Below are positions 1 to 9,044 of a stretch of DNA of 35,858 nucleotides, piece by piece (the stretch's first letter is position 1; every line of letters begins with the position of its first letter). The position numbers and the translations under genes are program-made. Location of the stretch: assembly GCA_030531245.1 (NCBI GenBank), contig JAUNOA010000017.1:1-35858 (forward strand). The letters are read 5' to 3'. Source of the stretch: Lachnospiraceae bacterium. Lineage in GTDB: Bacteria; Bacillota; Clostridia; Lachnospirales; Lachnospiraceae. Below the pieces are notes generated by a model, which ran no database searches, was not told the DNA's origin, and saw only the letters and a list, made by a program, of their open reading frames with translations.

Positions 1-296
1 CCGTCCGGAGAATTGTCCTTTTCTATTCTTTGCCACCTAAAATTTTACTCTAAGCTTGCACGGTATTCGTTAAATCGACGGTGGATATCATATCCGTCTT
101 TATTATAAAAAATGGTATCTCCGTGATCTTATCAACATTTAGGAAGTATTATTTCTGCATGTATAGTTCGTCTGAGCTGATCGGTATGTTTTTGTGGATA
201 AATCATTAAAATACCGTTTCATGACAGGATAACTGTCGTGAAGGCTGCTTTCTTAAGGCTGGAAAACTTTCTTATTTTCTACGTTTTGCACAATAT
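1..296. other. Stretch without a recognisable gene, inside the IS66 element
   Basis: All frames are broken by stops within short distances. The minus strand, which should lead into tnpC, gives only a 27-codon ORF beginning MKRYFNDLSTKTYRSAQ and no IS66 transposase motif. A small palindrome, GGATATCATATCC, lies near 83-95. No promoter or terminator is convincing. It may be a long tnpB-tnpC spacer or degraded sequence. Confidence 0.5.
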
Positions 297-656
297 TTAC
301 AGGTCTCTGTGCAAAGCAGTTACCGGCTTTATCGCTTTTGGCTGATCTAAAGACAGTCCTTCCATGAGCCACCTGAATTCCTGGCGGGTTATGGATCTCA
401 TCTCGGATGAACTGCGGGGCCACTGGAATCTTCCGCCATCTAAGCGCTTATAGTATAGGACGAACCCGTCCTTGTCGAAATGCAGGGCTTTTATACGGTC
501 AGACCTGCGCCCGCAGAATAAAAACAGCGAATTGCTGTAGGGATCCAGCTGATAATTATACTTTATGATGGCCATAAGTCCGTCTATGCTTTTGCGCATA
601 TCGGTGAACCCGGTCACTATATATATCTTTGCGATACCGGACAGTTCGCCTAACAT
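297..656 (-). CDS. tnpB: IS66 family accessory protein TnpB (Orf2)
   Basis: This 119-residue protein has the compact IS66 Orf2 fold signature: the N-terminal segment YIVTGFTDMRKSIDGLMAII (about residues 12-31), then LFLFCGRRSDRIKALHFDKDGF (about 45-66) and a GGRFQWPRS block (about 75-83). Length and motif order match the family. TnpB is needed for IS66 transposition, but its biochemical role is not firmly settled. Its ATG overlaps the tnpA stop in ATGTTAG, which suggests translational coupling. The ORF is intact, so the element may have moved recently. The tnpC partner is not seen downstream within the window. Confidence 0.93.
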   Translation of the reverse strand: MLGELSGIAKIYIVTGFTDMRKSIDGLMAIIKYNYQLDPYSNSLFLFCGRRSDRIKALHFDKDGFVLYYKRLDGGRFQWPRSSSEMRSITRQEFRWLMEGLSLDQPKAIKPVTALHRDL

Positions 657-1009
657 ATGCTCTTTACGGCCATAAGGGTTTCGGCTATGAGAGCGTGGTC
701 GGCCTCACTGTATACATCAAGCTTGATTTCTCCTATGGAGATACGTATACGAGGGGTTTCATTGGATATCTGATGTTTTTGCGAGATCTCTTCATCGCAT
801 ACGATAAGCGGAACCACCTCATGATATTCAGGAAGATGGACCTTTGTTTCCGCAGCAGGCGCTGATGCTTCTTTTCTTAGTTTCTTGAGGCGATAATAGA
901 AGGTACTCGGGGCTATGTGGTTTTCTCTGCACCACTGCAGATCTGAAATACCACTTGCCTTACACTGCCGGAAAATTTCCAGCCACTGTTCATCTGTGAA
1001 TTTGCTCAT
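650..1009 (-). CDS. tnpA: IS66 family accessory protein TnpA (Orf1), helix-turn-helix
   Basis: A 119-residue protein with an N-terminal helix-turn-helix of the IS66 Orf1 / transposase-8-like type. Residues about 5-45 contain WLEIFRQCKASGISDLQWC and then HIAPSTFYYRLKKLRK, which reads as a DNA-binding helix pair followed by a basic stretch. The C-terminal half (VPLIV...IRISIGEIKLDV) is typical of IS66 Orf1. A ribosome site AGACAGGAGC lies 6 nt upstream of the ATG at 1009. It probably recognises the element ends together with TnpC; this is family knowledge, not shown here. The frame is intact. Confidence 0.92.
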   Translation of the reverse strand: MSKFTDEQWLEIFRQCKASGISDLQWCRENHIAPSTFYYRLKKLRKEASAPAAETKVHLPEYHEVVPLIVCDEEISQKHQISNETPRIRISIGEIKLDVYSEADHALIAETLMAVKSIC

Positions 1010-1101
1010 TGTATTGCTCCTGTCTTTTGGATTATTAGAGCAGTTTACTCCAACCGGTCTTCCGGTTCCTATAGAACTGGAGTGAAATGCTCCAATACAA
1101 T
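1008..1101. repeat. Nested palindromes between IS66 end and tnpA
   Basis: Three nested inverted repeats are centred near 1060: ATTGTATTG (1008-1016) with CAATACAAT (1093-1101); GAGCAGTTTACTCCA (1038-1052) with TGGAGTGAAATGCTC (1078-1092, 13 of 15 paired); and AACCGG-TCTT-CCGGTT (1052-1067). No T-run follows on the minus strand, so this is unlikely to be a plain terminator. It sits in the tnpA leader and may bind transposase or limit read-through into tnpA from outside; that role is inferred. Confidence 0.6.
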
Positions 1102-1125
1102 TGTCTCACAGATTCGAACAGATGA

Positions 1126-1980
1126 TTAACGTGCGGTTATAGACCGCTTACGAACATCTTCATAATTCGCAAGAAGCTGTTTTGTATCCTTCGGAAGACA
1201 GTATCCCCCATATCCGAATGAAGGATTATTATAATAATTTCCGATGCGTGAATCCGCACAGACTCCGGAAATTATGTCCCTTGTATCAAGTCCCTTCATT
1301 TCTGCATAGGTGTCCAGTTCGTTAAAAAAAGAGACTCTTAATGCCAGAAATGTGTTAGCAAAAAGCTTTACTGCCTCTGCTTCCGTAAATCCCATAATAT
1401 ATCTGTCAATATCCTGCTTTAAGGCACCTTTCTCAAGCAGATCAGCGAATTCCTGTGCCTTTTCCTTCAGACAATCATCTTTCATATCTGTTCCGACGAT
1501 TATTCTTGAAGGATACAGATTATCATATAATGCTTTTGATTCTCTGAGAAACTCCGGACTGAAAATAATATTTTTTGTTTCGTATTTTTTCCGGACCGAT
1601 TCCGTATATCCCACCGGAACGGTACTCTTAATAACAATTATTGCTTTCCGATTAATTCTGATAACCGTATCTATAACCGCATCTACAGCGGAAGTATCAA
1701 AATAGTTCCGTTTGCTGTCATAGTTTGTAGGCGTTGCTATAACAACAAAATCCGCATCTCTGTATGCTTCTTTCGCATCCATAGTCGCCTGCAGATTCAG
1801 TTTCTTTTCAGTTAAGTATTTTTCAATATACTCGTCCTGAATCGGTGACCTGCGTTGATTAATTAATTCAGTTTTTTCAGGAACAATATCTACAGCCTTT
1901 ACAGCATTATGTTGCGCCAACAATATTGCCAGCGAAAGACCTACATATCCTGTTCCTGCTATGGCGATTGATTTGTTCAT
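1126..1980 (-). pseudogene. ugd: UDP-glucose 6-dehydrogenase, C-terminus removed by IS66 insertion
   Basis: Oxidises UDP-glucose to UDP-glucuronate, a precursor for acidic surface polysaccharides. The N-terminal Rossmann motif GTGYVG (residues 9-14), the STVPVG segment (119-124), EFLRESKA (143-150) and the catalytic cysteine in [10 protein letters not shown] (Cys261) are all present. Full-length members are about 390 residues. This ORF has only 284, and the last eight (RKRSITAR) are encoded by the IS66 terminus. Native sequence stops after Val276 plus the first C of the next codon, exactly where the GTAAGCGG end begins. The C-terminal UDP-sugar-binding domain is lost, so a working enzyme is unlikely unless another copy exists. 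It is the last gene of the polysaccharide operon, 7 nt after the preceding gene. Confidence 0.9.
1131..1151 (-). repeat. IS66 terminal inverted repeat (one end)
   Basis: Reading the minus strand from 1151 downward gives GTAAGCGGTCTATAACCGCAC. It contains a short internal palindrome, GCGGT-CTATA-ACCGC at 1133-1147. The partner repeat must lie left of the window. The call rests on the GTAA terminus, the adjacent tnpA and tnpB, and the broken ugd frame. Confidence 0.75.
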
Positions 1981-1987
1981 CGTTCTA

Positions 1988-4438
1988 TTATTCTCTTCTT
2001 AAATACTCTTTCATTTTTCTATACGAAAATCTAATTGCCTTGAAGGGTAGCAGAACTGTTTTCCCTATGAAAAAAGAGGAAGAACCTTTTATTATTTTTA
2101 TCTTGGTTTCTGCATCACAATTCTCAGGAAAAGATTGAAATTGTTTTGGTCTGTTTAATGCTTCAATCAATCCATCTGATTGAACATTTTTAATAAACAG
2201 CTTAATTTTTCTCGGAATCCAGGTAATCCCAAACCCAATCTTATAAGTCCAACTTGAATATAATGCGTCTATTTCTTTCTGTCCATCCACATTACTGATA
2301 ATAATTTGATAGTTATCGCCATACAGTTTAAGATTATCCTGTATCTCAAGAATACCATTATCTGTAAACCGATATTCCTCCGGAATACAAAAACCCTCAT
2401 TATTCTTCACATATTCCATGATAACCTGATCGGAATGATTGCAAGAATAATACTCCGCTTCTGCCTTGGATATTTGAACAAATGATTCTCTTGACAAAGA
2501 TAATACTGTATCCACAAAATTATCCTTATTACCGTACCACTTCGGACATATTTTCGGAATAAAATCCGTAATAGACATCCTGTTTATTCCATCATAAGCA
2601 ATAATCGGTACCCCTGCAGAAAGAACTTTTAATGTCTGTTTATAAGAAACTATAGGAAACGGTTCTATAAACAAGTCTATATGTCTCTCAATCAATTCTC
2701 TGGGCAAATCATCGGTCCAACCAATAATAATAAACCTCTCCTTTGGCAACCCCTCTTTTCCTAACTTTTCATAAATATTTGTTTTTGCTTTTTCAGGTAT
2801 ATCTCCAAAATGATAATGAATCCCATCCGTTCTTTTTAGAAGCGCAACTATACAATCAACATAATTTAATGCTTCTGTTCCTTCACACTTATAATATCGT
2901 GCAGCGCCACTGGCAGTTATTAGCTTATCATGGTCATTATACGGTGAATATTTAATATAATTTGATGATATATTATTATCCCATGTTGGAATATACTTTA
3001 CTTTTTTACCGAATTTCTTTTTTAACAAGCAATAATCGACCGGTCTCTTAGCAACAAAAGTATCAATATTGGGATTTGCTAAGCCACATAAAAATCCATG
3101 ATCAAAAGAAAATAACACAACATTGTCAAATTGCTGATTAATAATAGCCGTGCCGTAAACATCAGTATGCGAACAGAAGCAATATACACGCATTGGTGAA
3201 ATCATATTCATTTCACGATTAAAAAAAGCAAGTTTGTTTTTTACATCATTTTCTGTTTTCGGAAATATTATTGACAGATTGTCAAATCTGTTTAATCCGG
3301 ACTCTGCAATTACGGAATCCGTTATTTTATCCATATCTGTTACAAACAGGAAAACTTTTCTGTCAGAAAAAAATCTGATTAAATCCCTGATTTCTTCGAT
3401 TATCCCGCCGCCTCTCGGTGAGATAACTCCATTTACAATGCAAATACTATCTGTATTGATTGTCTGTTCGTTTTCATAATTATTTCTTGAAACATATCCT
3501 ATCGAGGAACTTAAAGAGTCCAAATAATCCGAGTAATAAACCTTTGAAAAGACAAAACCTTCCTTAAATGACAATTTTTTAGTTTCTTTTCTTATTGCCA
3601 TCAAACAATCATCATATGGCATCTGATCATATTTCCGGGTATCATTTCCCTTCAAATCGGCCAAAGATTTTTTATAATGCGTCAGCATTAAATCCAAAGC
3701 ATCTGTCTCAAACTTTGTAAATACATTTTTTTTATGATTTTCCAGATAATTAATCTGATATTCCAGTTGCTTCTTCTCCTTAAGGCTCGACCAGATTCCA
3801 TTATAATTAAAGCAATATGCCGAACCAACAAAATCCAGGACCTTAACTTTTTTCCCTGAAAACATCAAATGAAAAGTTGTACGCGGTGTATCTCCTCTGT
3901 ACAGTTCCTCATTGAAAAACAGCGGAACATGATTCCTGAAAATATTACGATACATATAAGTAGTTGTATGATAATATCCGGCACTGCTTTTCAAAAAGTC
4001 AACGTAAGAGAATTCTTTGACCTTGAAATGATATGGTATATTAACCTTGCCATTCTCAAAATCAATGAGATAATGTGTTGCAGTTGCGACATATTCTTCA
4101 CTGATGTCATTATCCAGAAAATCGACCTGCCGTTGGAATTTATCATTAATTGTATAATAATCATCTCCATCCAGAACGCAAAAATAGTCTCCTGAAGAAG
4201 CAGTCAAACCCCTATAAAAGCTTTTTGCATTTCCCAGATTAACCTCATTATTCAACACATGGTAAAACTCAAATTTATCAGCAAAATCCTCTATTATTTT
4301 TAATGTATTATCCGTTGAAGCATCATTTATCATTATCATTTCATAATCAAAATCATGCTTCTGCATTAATACAGATTTCAATGCTCTGCTTAATGTTTTT
4401 TCTACATTAAAGCATGGCATAATTACCGACAGCTTCAT
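1988..4438 (-). CDS. Two-domain glycosyltransferase (GT2 N-terminal, GT-B-like C-terminal)
   Basis: The N-terminal 250 residues form a GT2/GT-A domain: [10 protein letters not shown] (2-11), INDASTDNT (37-45) and the metal-binding VLDGDDYY (88-95). The remaining residues resemble a retaining GT-B enzyme, with [20 protein letters not shown] followed by [13 protein letters not shown], a GT4-like donor-site pattern. A single chain of about 816 residues could add two sugars in sequence. The ATG at 4438 is chosen over an upstream GTG at 4459 because AGGAG lies 8 nt before it. The donor and acceptor sugars cannot be read from sequence. The gene belongs to the minus-strand polysaccharide operon, between the GNAT gene and ugd, and looks AT-rich. 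Confidence 0.85.
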   Translation of the reverse strand: MKLSVIMPCFNVEKTLSRALKSVLMQKHDFDYEMIMINDASTDNTLKIIEDFADKFEFYHVLNNEVNLGNAKSFYRGLTASSGDYFCVLDGDDYYTINDKFQRQVDFLDNDISEEYVATATHYLIDFENGKVNIPYHFKVKEFSYVDFLKSSAGYYHTTTYMYRNIFRNHVPLFFNEELYRGDTPRTTFHLMFSGKKVKVLDFVGSAYCFNYNGIWSSLKEKKQLEYQINYLENHKKNVFTKFETDALDLMLTHYKKSLADLKGNDTRKYDQMPYDDCLMAIRKETKKLSFKEGFVFSKVYYSDYLDSLSSSIGYVSRNNYENEQTINTDSICIVNGVISPRGGGIIEEIRDLIRFFSDRKVFLFVTDMDKITDSVIAESGLNRFDNLSIIFPKTENDVKNKLAFFNREMNMISPMRVYCFCSHTDVYGTAIINQQFDNVVLFSFDHGFLCGLANPNIDTFVAKRPVDYCLLKKKFGKKVKYIPTWDNNISSNYIKYSPYNDHDKLITASGAARYYKCEGTEALNYVDCIVALLKRTDGIHYHFGDIPEKAKTNIYEKLGKEGLPKERFIIIGWTDDLPRELIERHIDLFIEPFPIVSYKQTLKVLSAGVPIIAYDGINRMSITDFIPKICPKWYGNKDNFVDTVLSLSRESFVQISKAEAEYYSCNHSDQVIMEYVKNNEGFCIPEEYRFTDNGILEIQDNLKLYGDNYQIIISNVDGQKEIDALYSSWTYKIGFGITWIPRKIKLFIKNVQSDGLIEALNRPKQFQSFPENCDAETKIKIIKGSSSFFIGKTVLLPFKAIRFSYRKMKEYLRRE

Positions 4439-4498
4439 TTCATATCTCCTGCAAGTCACCTTGCCGCTAAAAAGTGTTTCTTTTTCTATAATGCAAAA

Positions 4499-5014
4499 TC
4501 AAATACTAATCCCATACCATCTAAAACCATCAATTTCTTCTTTTGAATATAATCCTTTGTTTTCCAAATAGTGGATATAATTGAATTCATCAATATTGAT
4601 CTGCTTAAAACCCATCTTCTCATAAAACCGAATTGCTCTGGTGTTCCTCTCATCAACACACCAATATATATAATTAATAGATTTTTCTTTTGCAATTTTA
4701 AACAATTCGGATATCCCAAAAGAAGAATACCCTTTTCCCATCGCCTCAGGATGTAGAACTATTGCCAGTTCTGCCGCTTTTATTTTGTGGTCAACATGCT
4801 TTAAACTTACCGTGCCGGAATAGCAATCTTCATCATCGGTTATCGCATAATGCAAATCATTTAAATTCCTGCAATTGCTGTTAATAATAAAATCCCTGCA
4901 ATTATCTAATTGCATGTGTTCAAAATCATACCGCAAAAACCTGATGGTATCTTCTGAATGCATCCACTCCAGCATTCTGGGTGCATCCGTTATTTTTAGT
5001 TTTCTAATCTTCAT
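4499..5014 (-). CDS. GNAT-family N-acetyltransferase, candidate amino-sugar acetyltransferase
   Basis: A 171-residue GNAT protein. Motif A appears as ELAIVLHPEAMGKGYSSFGI (about 82-101), with the acetyl-CoA loop M-G-K-G-Y-S. The C-terminal part has YWCVDERNTRAIRFYEKMGF, the usual motif B region. It starts 4 nt after the stop of the DegT aminotransferase and two genes after fdtA. In the characterised FdtA-FdtB-FdtC pathway the third step N-acetylates a dTDP-3-amino sugar, so this enzyme may do that job here. FdtC/QdtC-type enzymes are often left-handed beta-helix proteins instead, so this would be a different fold for the same step. That role is inferred from position; the family call is firm. 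Confidence 0.8.
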   Translation of the reverse strand: MKIRKLKITDAPRMLEWMHSEDTIRFLRYDFEHMQLDNCRDFIINSNCRNLNDLHYAITDDEDCYSGTVSLKHVDHKIKAAELAIVLHPEAMGKGYSSFGISELFKIAKEKSINYIYWCVDERNTRAIRFYEKMGFKQINIDEFNYIHYLENKGLYSKEEIDGFRWYGISI

Positions 5015-5018
5015 TTTC

Positions 5019-6119
5019 TCAGAACTCGTTAATTTTTTCTGTTACATAGTTTATTTGTTCATCATTCATACCATAATACATTGGTATGCTTAATTCCGTT
5101 GAACTAATCTTTTCCGCCATCGGTAAACTCCCCTTTAATAAACCAAGATTTCTATAACACAACTGTTGATGAATAGGTATCGGATAATGCTTTACTGTTG
5201 TAATTCCATTTTCCTTCAGATATTCTTCAAGGTTATCTCTTTTATCTGATCTTACAGCAAAAACATGATATACATGTTCATACTCATCATCTGAATGTAA
5301 AGGTAAAACAATACCCGGATTATTAATCTCAGATAAGTACTTATCAGCTATTCTTCTTCTATCCTCGTTCCATTCGTCCAGTTTTCTTAATTTTACTCTC
5401 AATATCGCTGCCTGTAATTCGTCCAACCTGCTGTTTGTGCCCTTATAAATATGATGATATTTATAATCCGAACCGTAATTACCCAATGCCCTTACTTTAT
5501 CTGCGAGAGCTTTATTGTTAGTAACTACACACCCTCCGTCACCAAGCGCGCCTAAATTTTTGCCGGGGTAAAAGCTAAATGCCGCGATATCTGAGAACGA
5601 TCCTACCCTTTTCCCTTTATATCTCGCTCCATGCGCCTGTGCACAATCTTCAATAAGATATAAATGATGCCTGTTTGCAATCTCGACTATTGCGTCCATA
5701 TCGCAGGGCCTTCCCTGTAAATGAACTGCAATTATAGCTTTGGTTTTACTTGTTATCGCGTCTTCAATCCTATTGGGATCAATATTATATGTTTCAATAT
5801 CCGGCTCAACAAATACAGGTTCTGCACCTGTATAAGTTACCGCAAGTGCTGTTGCAATGAATGTATTTGAAGGTACTATTACTTCATCTTCCGGCCCAAC
5901 ATTCAAAGCCTGTAATGAGAGGCTTATTGCATCCAGCCCGGTCCCAACCCCTACACAATATTCCACACCGCAATACAGTGAATACTCTTGTTCAAATAAT
6001 CTGCATTCTTCTCCGTGAATGAAAGAATTGCTCTTCATCACCTTAGATATTACAGCGTCAATTTCTTCCTTTAATTCATTATGCATCGGTTCAAAGTCGG
6101 CAAACGGAACTCTCATCAT
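5019..6119 (-). CDS. fdtB: DegT/DnrJ/EryC1-family sugar aminotransferase (FdtB-like)
   Basis: A PLP-dependent aminotransferase acting on nucleotide-linked keto sugars. The PLP lysine is Lys187 in [15 protein letters not shown], the cofactor-binding Asp is in [11 protein letters not shown] (Asp158), and [11 protein letters not shown] (59-69) holds the phosphate loop. At 366 residues it has full family length. The start codon overlaps the fdtA stop as ATGA, so the two are translationally coupled. With the 3,4-ketoisomerase directly upstream, the expected product is a dTDP-3-amino-3,6-dideoxyhexose (Fuc3N or Qui3N), with glutamate as usual donor. The symbol is by pathway analogy; ring position and stereochemistry cannot be read directly. 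Confidence 0.87.
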   Translation of the reverse strand: MMRVPFADFEPMHNELKEEIDAVISKVMKSNSFIHGEECRLFEQEYSLYCGVEYCVGVGTGLDAISLSLQALNVGPEDEVIVPSNTFIATALAVTYTGAEPVFVEPDIETYNIDPNRIEDAITSKTKAIIAVHLQGRPCDMDAIVEIANRHHLYLIEDCAQAHGARYKGKRVGSFSDIAAFSFYPGKNLGALGDGGCVVTNNKALADKVRALGNYGSDYKYHHIYKGTNSRLDELQAAILRVKLRKLDEWNEDRRRIADKYLSEINNPGIVLPLHSDDEYEHVYHVFAVRSDKRDNLEEYLKENGITTVKHYPIPIHQQLCYRNLGLLKGSLPMAEKISSTELSIPMYYGMNDEQINYVTEKINEF

Positions 6120-6523
6120 TTTTTCTCCATTTTTGTGTACTCAATAAATTTCCTATAATCTCTTATATAGTCTTTCTCATCATAGTATTCCGAAGCCAAT
6201 ACCATCAAAACTGCACCTCTGGAAAAATCATATATTTCTCTCCAGAGCAGATTATCTACGTATAGACCCACATTAGGCTTATCAAGAATCACTTCCGTAT
6301 TCTCTTTTCCATCATCCAGATGGATTTTACAGCTTCCATGGATACATATTAAAACCTGTTTCAGAGACTTGTGTGCATGATACCCCCGCCTGACATTGAG
6401 TCCCGTTTCATACATATAATAAACCCTCTTTATATCAAACGGTATTTCCTTTTGAGTTTCCAATGCTATTAATTGACCTCTATCATCCCCATGTTCCTGA
6501 AATGTAATCATTTTTATATCCAT
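6116..6523 (-). CDS. fdtA: dTDP-4-keto-6-deoxyglucose 3,4-ketoisomerase (FdtA/QdtA-like cupin)
   Basis: A small cupin (135 residues) that shifts the keto group of dTDP-4-keto-6-deoxyglucose from C4 to C3. The key histidines are His49 and His51 in [13 protein letters not shown], preceded by RVYYMYE, and [12 protein letters not shown] near the N-terminus matches the family. The ATG at 6523 is chosen over an upstream in-frame start at 6613 because GAGGAT lies just before it and the family begins here. FdtA and QdtA give opposite C4 configurations and are hard to tell apart by eye. The supply genes rmlA and rmlB for dTDP-4-keto-6-deoxyglucose are not in the window. Confidence 0.88.
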   Translation of the reverse strand: MDIKMITFQEHGDDRGQLIALETQKEIPFDIKRVYYMYETGLNVRRGYHAHKSLKQVLICIHGSCKIHLDDGKENTEVILDKPNVGLYVDNLLWREIYDFSRGAVLMVLASEYYDEKDYIRDYRKFIEYTKMEKK

Positions 6524-6575
6524 AAATCTATCCTCATTATTATGATTGTTTATTGTTACTAAACAGTAACTATAC

Positions 6576-7325
6576 TTAATTACATGAGACACCCATGTAT
6601 TCCTCATACGCATTGCACACTTCGTTTACTTCGCCCTTCTTTTTTTCAATCCCTTTCTCAATCCAAAGCGCATGATCACATAATGTTTTGACCTCATTTA
6701 TTGAGTGCGACACAAAAAGAAGTGTTGTACCGCTTTCAAGCATTTCTGACATTCGTTTATTGCATTTTGCTCTGAATTTTGCATCTCCAACTGCCAATAC
6801 TTCATCAACAATCAGGATTTCCGGTCTAACCATTGTTGCCACTGCAAATCCCAGTCTTGCCTTCATGCCCGAAGAATAATTTTTGATTGGTGAATCGAGA
6901 AAATTTTGCAATTCTGCAAAATCCACAATTTCATCAAAATGCTCTTGCATAAATTTTTCTGAATACCCCAGTAAACACCCGTTCAAAAAAATATTTTCCC
7001 GGGCAGTCAAATCTCCGTCAAATCCTGCTCCCAATTCAATTAATGGTGCAATGCTCCCATGCACAGATATGCTCCCCTGATATGGTTTTAATATTCCTGA
7101 TATTGCTTTTAAAAGCGTTGATTTTCCGGATCCATTTGAACCAATCAATGCCCAGGCCTCACCTTTTTTTACAGTGAACGAAACATCTTTTACCGCTAAA
7201 AACTCCTGAAACATCAACTCATGTTTCATCATCTTAATTACGTATTCTTTCAGGTTGTCGACTTTTTGATTTCCACGATTAAACCTGATTGTTACATTTT
7301 TAATATCAACTGCAATATTATCCAT
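6576..7325 (-). CDS. wzt: Polysaccharide ABC exporter, ATP-binding subunit (Wzt/TagH-like)
   Basis: Energises export of a lipid-linked polysaccharide. Walker A is GSNGSGKS, the ABC signature is YSSGMKARLGFA, Walker B is ILIVDEVLAVGD, and the switch histidine follows in LLFVSHS. At 249 residues it lacks the C-terminal carbohydrate-binding extension found in some O-antigen Wzt proteins, so it probably does not gate on a terminal sugar. The ATG at 7325 is preferred to one at 7343 because TTGGAGAT sits 8 nt before it. It follows the permease by 17 nt, the normal pairing of this transporter class. Confidence 0.9.
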   Translation of the reverse strand: MDNIAVDIKNVTIRFNRGNQKVDNLKEYVIKMMKHELMFQEFLAVKDVSFTVKKGEAWALIGSNGSGKSTLLKAISGILKPYQGSISVHGSIAPLIELGAGFDGDLTARENIFLNGCLLGYSEKFMQEHFDEIVDFAELQNFLDSPIKNYSSGMKARLGFAVATMVRPEILIVDEVLAVGDAKFRAKCNKRMSEMLESGTTLLFVSHSINEVKTLCDHALWIEKGIEKKKGEVNEVCNAYEEYMGVSCN

Positions 7326-7342
7326 TTGATCTCCAAGCTGCA

Positions 7343-8122
7343 TCAGATATACAGAATAAACTCATCTTGTTTCTTCCAGAAAACCGCTGTGCCAATCATC
7401 AAGGAAATAATAGCTGTAACACATCCTTCAATCATTATTCCTGCTCCTGGCATTTGATTGCTATATATCAGATCTCTGAATTGTCCGATATAGAAGTACA
7501 TGGGATTAAAATGTTTAATCACCCATGCCAACCGGCTGTCCATCATATCCAAAGTATAAAAAATGGGAGTCGCATAAAGCCAGGCCGTTGTAATTGCATT
7601 CCAGATATACTGAATATCCCTGAAAAACACATTTAATGCAGATAACAACATTCCCAATCCAACACAAAAAACATACAGCTGTATGATTGGGAAAAAAATC
7701 AATAAATTATACCAGGAAAACCTTGCTCCTGTCCCTATCATAACCAACACCAGCGCCCCTAAAGAAAAAACCAGATCTACTAATCCACTGGTGATTTTCG
7801 AAAAAGTAAAGATATATTTAGGAACATAAACCTTCTTCAATAAAGCTGCATTACCTGTTATTGACTCAAGTGCCTGTCGGGAAGAAACATTCATATAATT
7901 GAACATTATTTGACCGGTAAAAAGATAAACGGGATAATTTTCAATATTCCTTTTGAAGATTGAAGAAAAGATTATCGCCATTATTATCATTACTAATAAT
8001 GGATTCAACACGCTCCATACATATCCCAAAAATGACCGTCTGTATTTCAGCTTCAAATCCTTTATTACAAGATGTTTGACGAGATCTCTGTACGTCCATA
8101 GAGATTTTAATCTTTCAACCAT
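7343..8122 (-). CDS. wzm: Polysaccharide ABC exporter, permease subunit (Wzm/TagG-like)
   Basis: A 259-residue ABC-2 type membrane protein. The amphipathic N-terminus LVIKDLKLKYRRSFLGYVW is the hallmark of O-antigen and teichoic-acid exporters. About six hydrophobic segments follow, including PLLVMIIMAIIFSSIF, LVFSLGALVLVMIG and the WNAITTAWLYATPIFY region before the last helices. With the neighbouring ATPase it would flip a completed glycan across the membrane. This argues for an ABC-dependent rather than Wzx/Wzy route, consistent with no flippase or polymerase gene in the window. Confidence 0.9.
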   Translation of the reverse strand: MVERLKSLWTYRDLVKHLVIKDLKLKYRRSFLGYVWSVLNPLLVMIIMAIIFSSIFKRNIENYPVYLFTGQIMFNYMNVSSRQALESITGNAALLKKVYVPKYIFTFSKITSGLVDLVFSLGALVLVMIGTGARFSWYNLLIFFPIIQLYVFCVGLGMLLSALNVFFRDIQYIWNAITTAWLYATPIFYTLDMMDSRLAWVIKHFNPMYFYIGQFRDLIYSNQMPGAGIMIEGCVTAIISLMIGTAVFWKKQDEFILYI

Positions 8123-8126
8123 AAAA

Positions 8127-9044
8127 TTACTCTCTCTTCTTTCTTATTCCTGAAATCATTGAGTATAATCCGGGATTCCCCATTATTCTTGTTTTTACAG
8201 TTAATGAAATGGATCTCTTTATTACATCCATTCTTTGTGTTATCGGTATTATTGAAATAAAAGGCAAAACCTCTACGGGATATAATTTCGACAGATCCTG
8301 ATAGTAATTCTTGATTTTCGTATTAGTTCCTCTCGAATTACCATGACTTATCCCCCCGGACCTGTGTTTGATATATGCTCCTTCGTTAGGGAAACAGAAT
8401 CTCTTCTTTTTCCTCAAAAGTCTAAAATGCGTAGGAATATCTTCAACCAATTTGTAGGTTTTTGATAGCATTCCTATATCCGAAAGCAGTTGCCTGCGAT
8501 ACATATAGCAGGCCGGCAGAATCATTCCGCAGGCACACTTTGAAAACAGTTCTTCCGGAGACGAATTATTAATAATCTCTATTCCAGCCTCCGATACAAA
8601 ATCAGATTGTTTTGAAACCAAATCCGAATCCCACATTTCTGTTTGAGAAAACGCAACATCTATTTCCGGATTATTTTCCATATATTTTTCCAGACTGGAA
8701 ATAGTATATGAATTTCCAAAAACATCATCCGCTGCTATATTAAACAAGAACTCCCCGGAACATTTTTGTTGCATTTTTTCAATATTAAAAACCGTTCCTT
8801 TGTTTTCTTTGGATTTCAATATCACAAGATTACGGATATTTTGATCAATATCGTTATTCAGATATTTCCTTATATCATCTTCTTTAAAATCCTTTGAACC
8901 ATCGTCTCCGATTATTAATTCCAGGCAAGGATAATCCTGTTCCATTATAGAATCCAGCAAATCATAAAGCATATGTTGGTTATTGTAGCAAGGAACCAAA
9001 ATGCTGACTAAAGGCTTATTGGGTTTTGTATTTAATTCATTCAT
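8127..9044 (-). CDS. Family 2 glycosyltransferase
   Basis: A 305-residue GT-A enzyme. The N-terminal strand PLVSILVPCYNN (9-20), the nucleotide site LIIGDDGSKD (43-52) and the metal-binding IAADDVFGNS are visible, and TYKLVEDIPTHFRLL contains the catalytic-base-type ED. No large membrane domain is present. The ATG overlaps the stop of the upstream glycosyltransferase by 8 nt, and the gene ends 4 nt before the exporter permease starts. It is likely to add one sugar of the repeat; the donor is unknown. Confidence 0.88.
   Translation of the reverse strand: MNELNTKPNKPLVSILVPCYNNQHMLYDLLDSIMEQDYPCLELIIGDDGSKDFKEDDIRKYLNNDIDQNIRNLVILKSKENKGTVFNIEKMQQKCSGEFLFNIAADDVFGNSYTISSLEKYMENNPEIDVAFSQTEMWDSDLVSKQSDFVSEAGIEIINNSSPEELFSKCACGMILPACYMYRRQLLSDIGMLSKTYKLVEDIPTHFRLLRKKKRFCFPNEGAYIKHRSGGISHGNSRGTNTKIKNYYQDLSKLYPVEVLPFISIIPITQRMDVIKRSISLTVKTRIMGNPGLYSMISGIRKKRE

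Larger units (their letters stand above)
1..1151 (-). mobile_element. IS66-family insertion sequence, partial (one end plus tnpA and tnpB)
   Basis: The right boundary is placed at 1151, where the minus strand begins GTAAGCGGTCTATAACCGCA. IS66-family ends are known to start with GTAA. The boundary coincides with the point where the ugd reading frame departs from its family. Inside the end lie tnpA and tnpB in the usual order with overlapping stop and start. The large transposase gene tnpC would be expected next, but no start or recognisable N-terminus is visible in the last 296 bases, so it either lies outside the window after a spacer or is lost. IS66 elements usually duplicate 8 bp of target; the flanking 8 bp here would be 1152-1159. 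The second copy is not visible. The element reads toward the left edge of the window. Confidence 0.85.

Noticed and set aside
8-20. AATTGTCCTT near the left edge resembling the core of the palindromic element on the other strand
   Set aside because: The match is ten bases with no surrounding core or hairpin, so it is probably chance.
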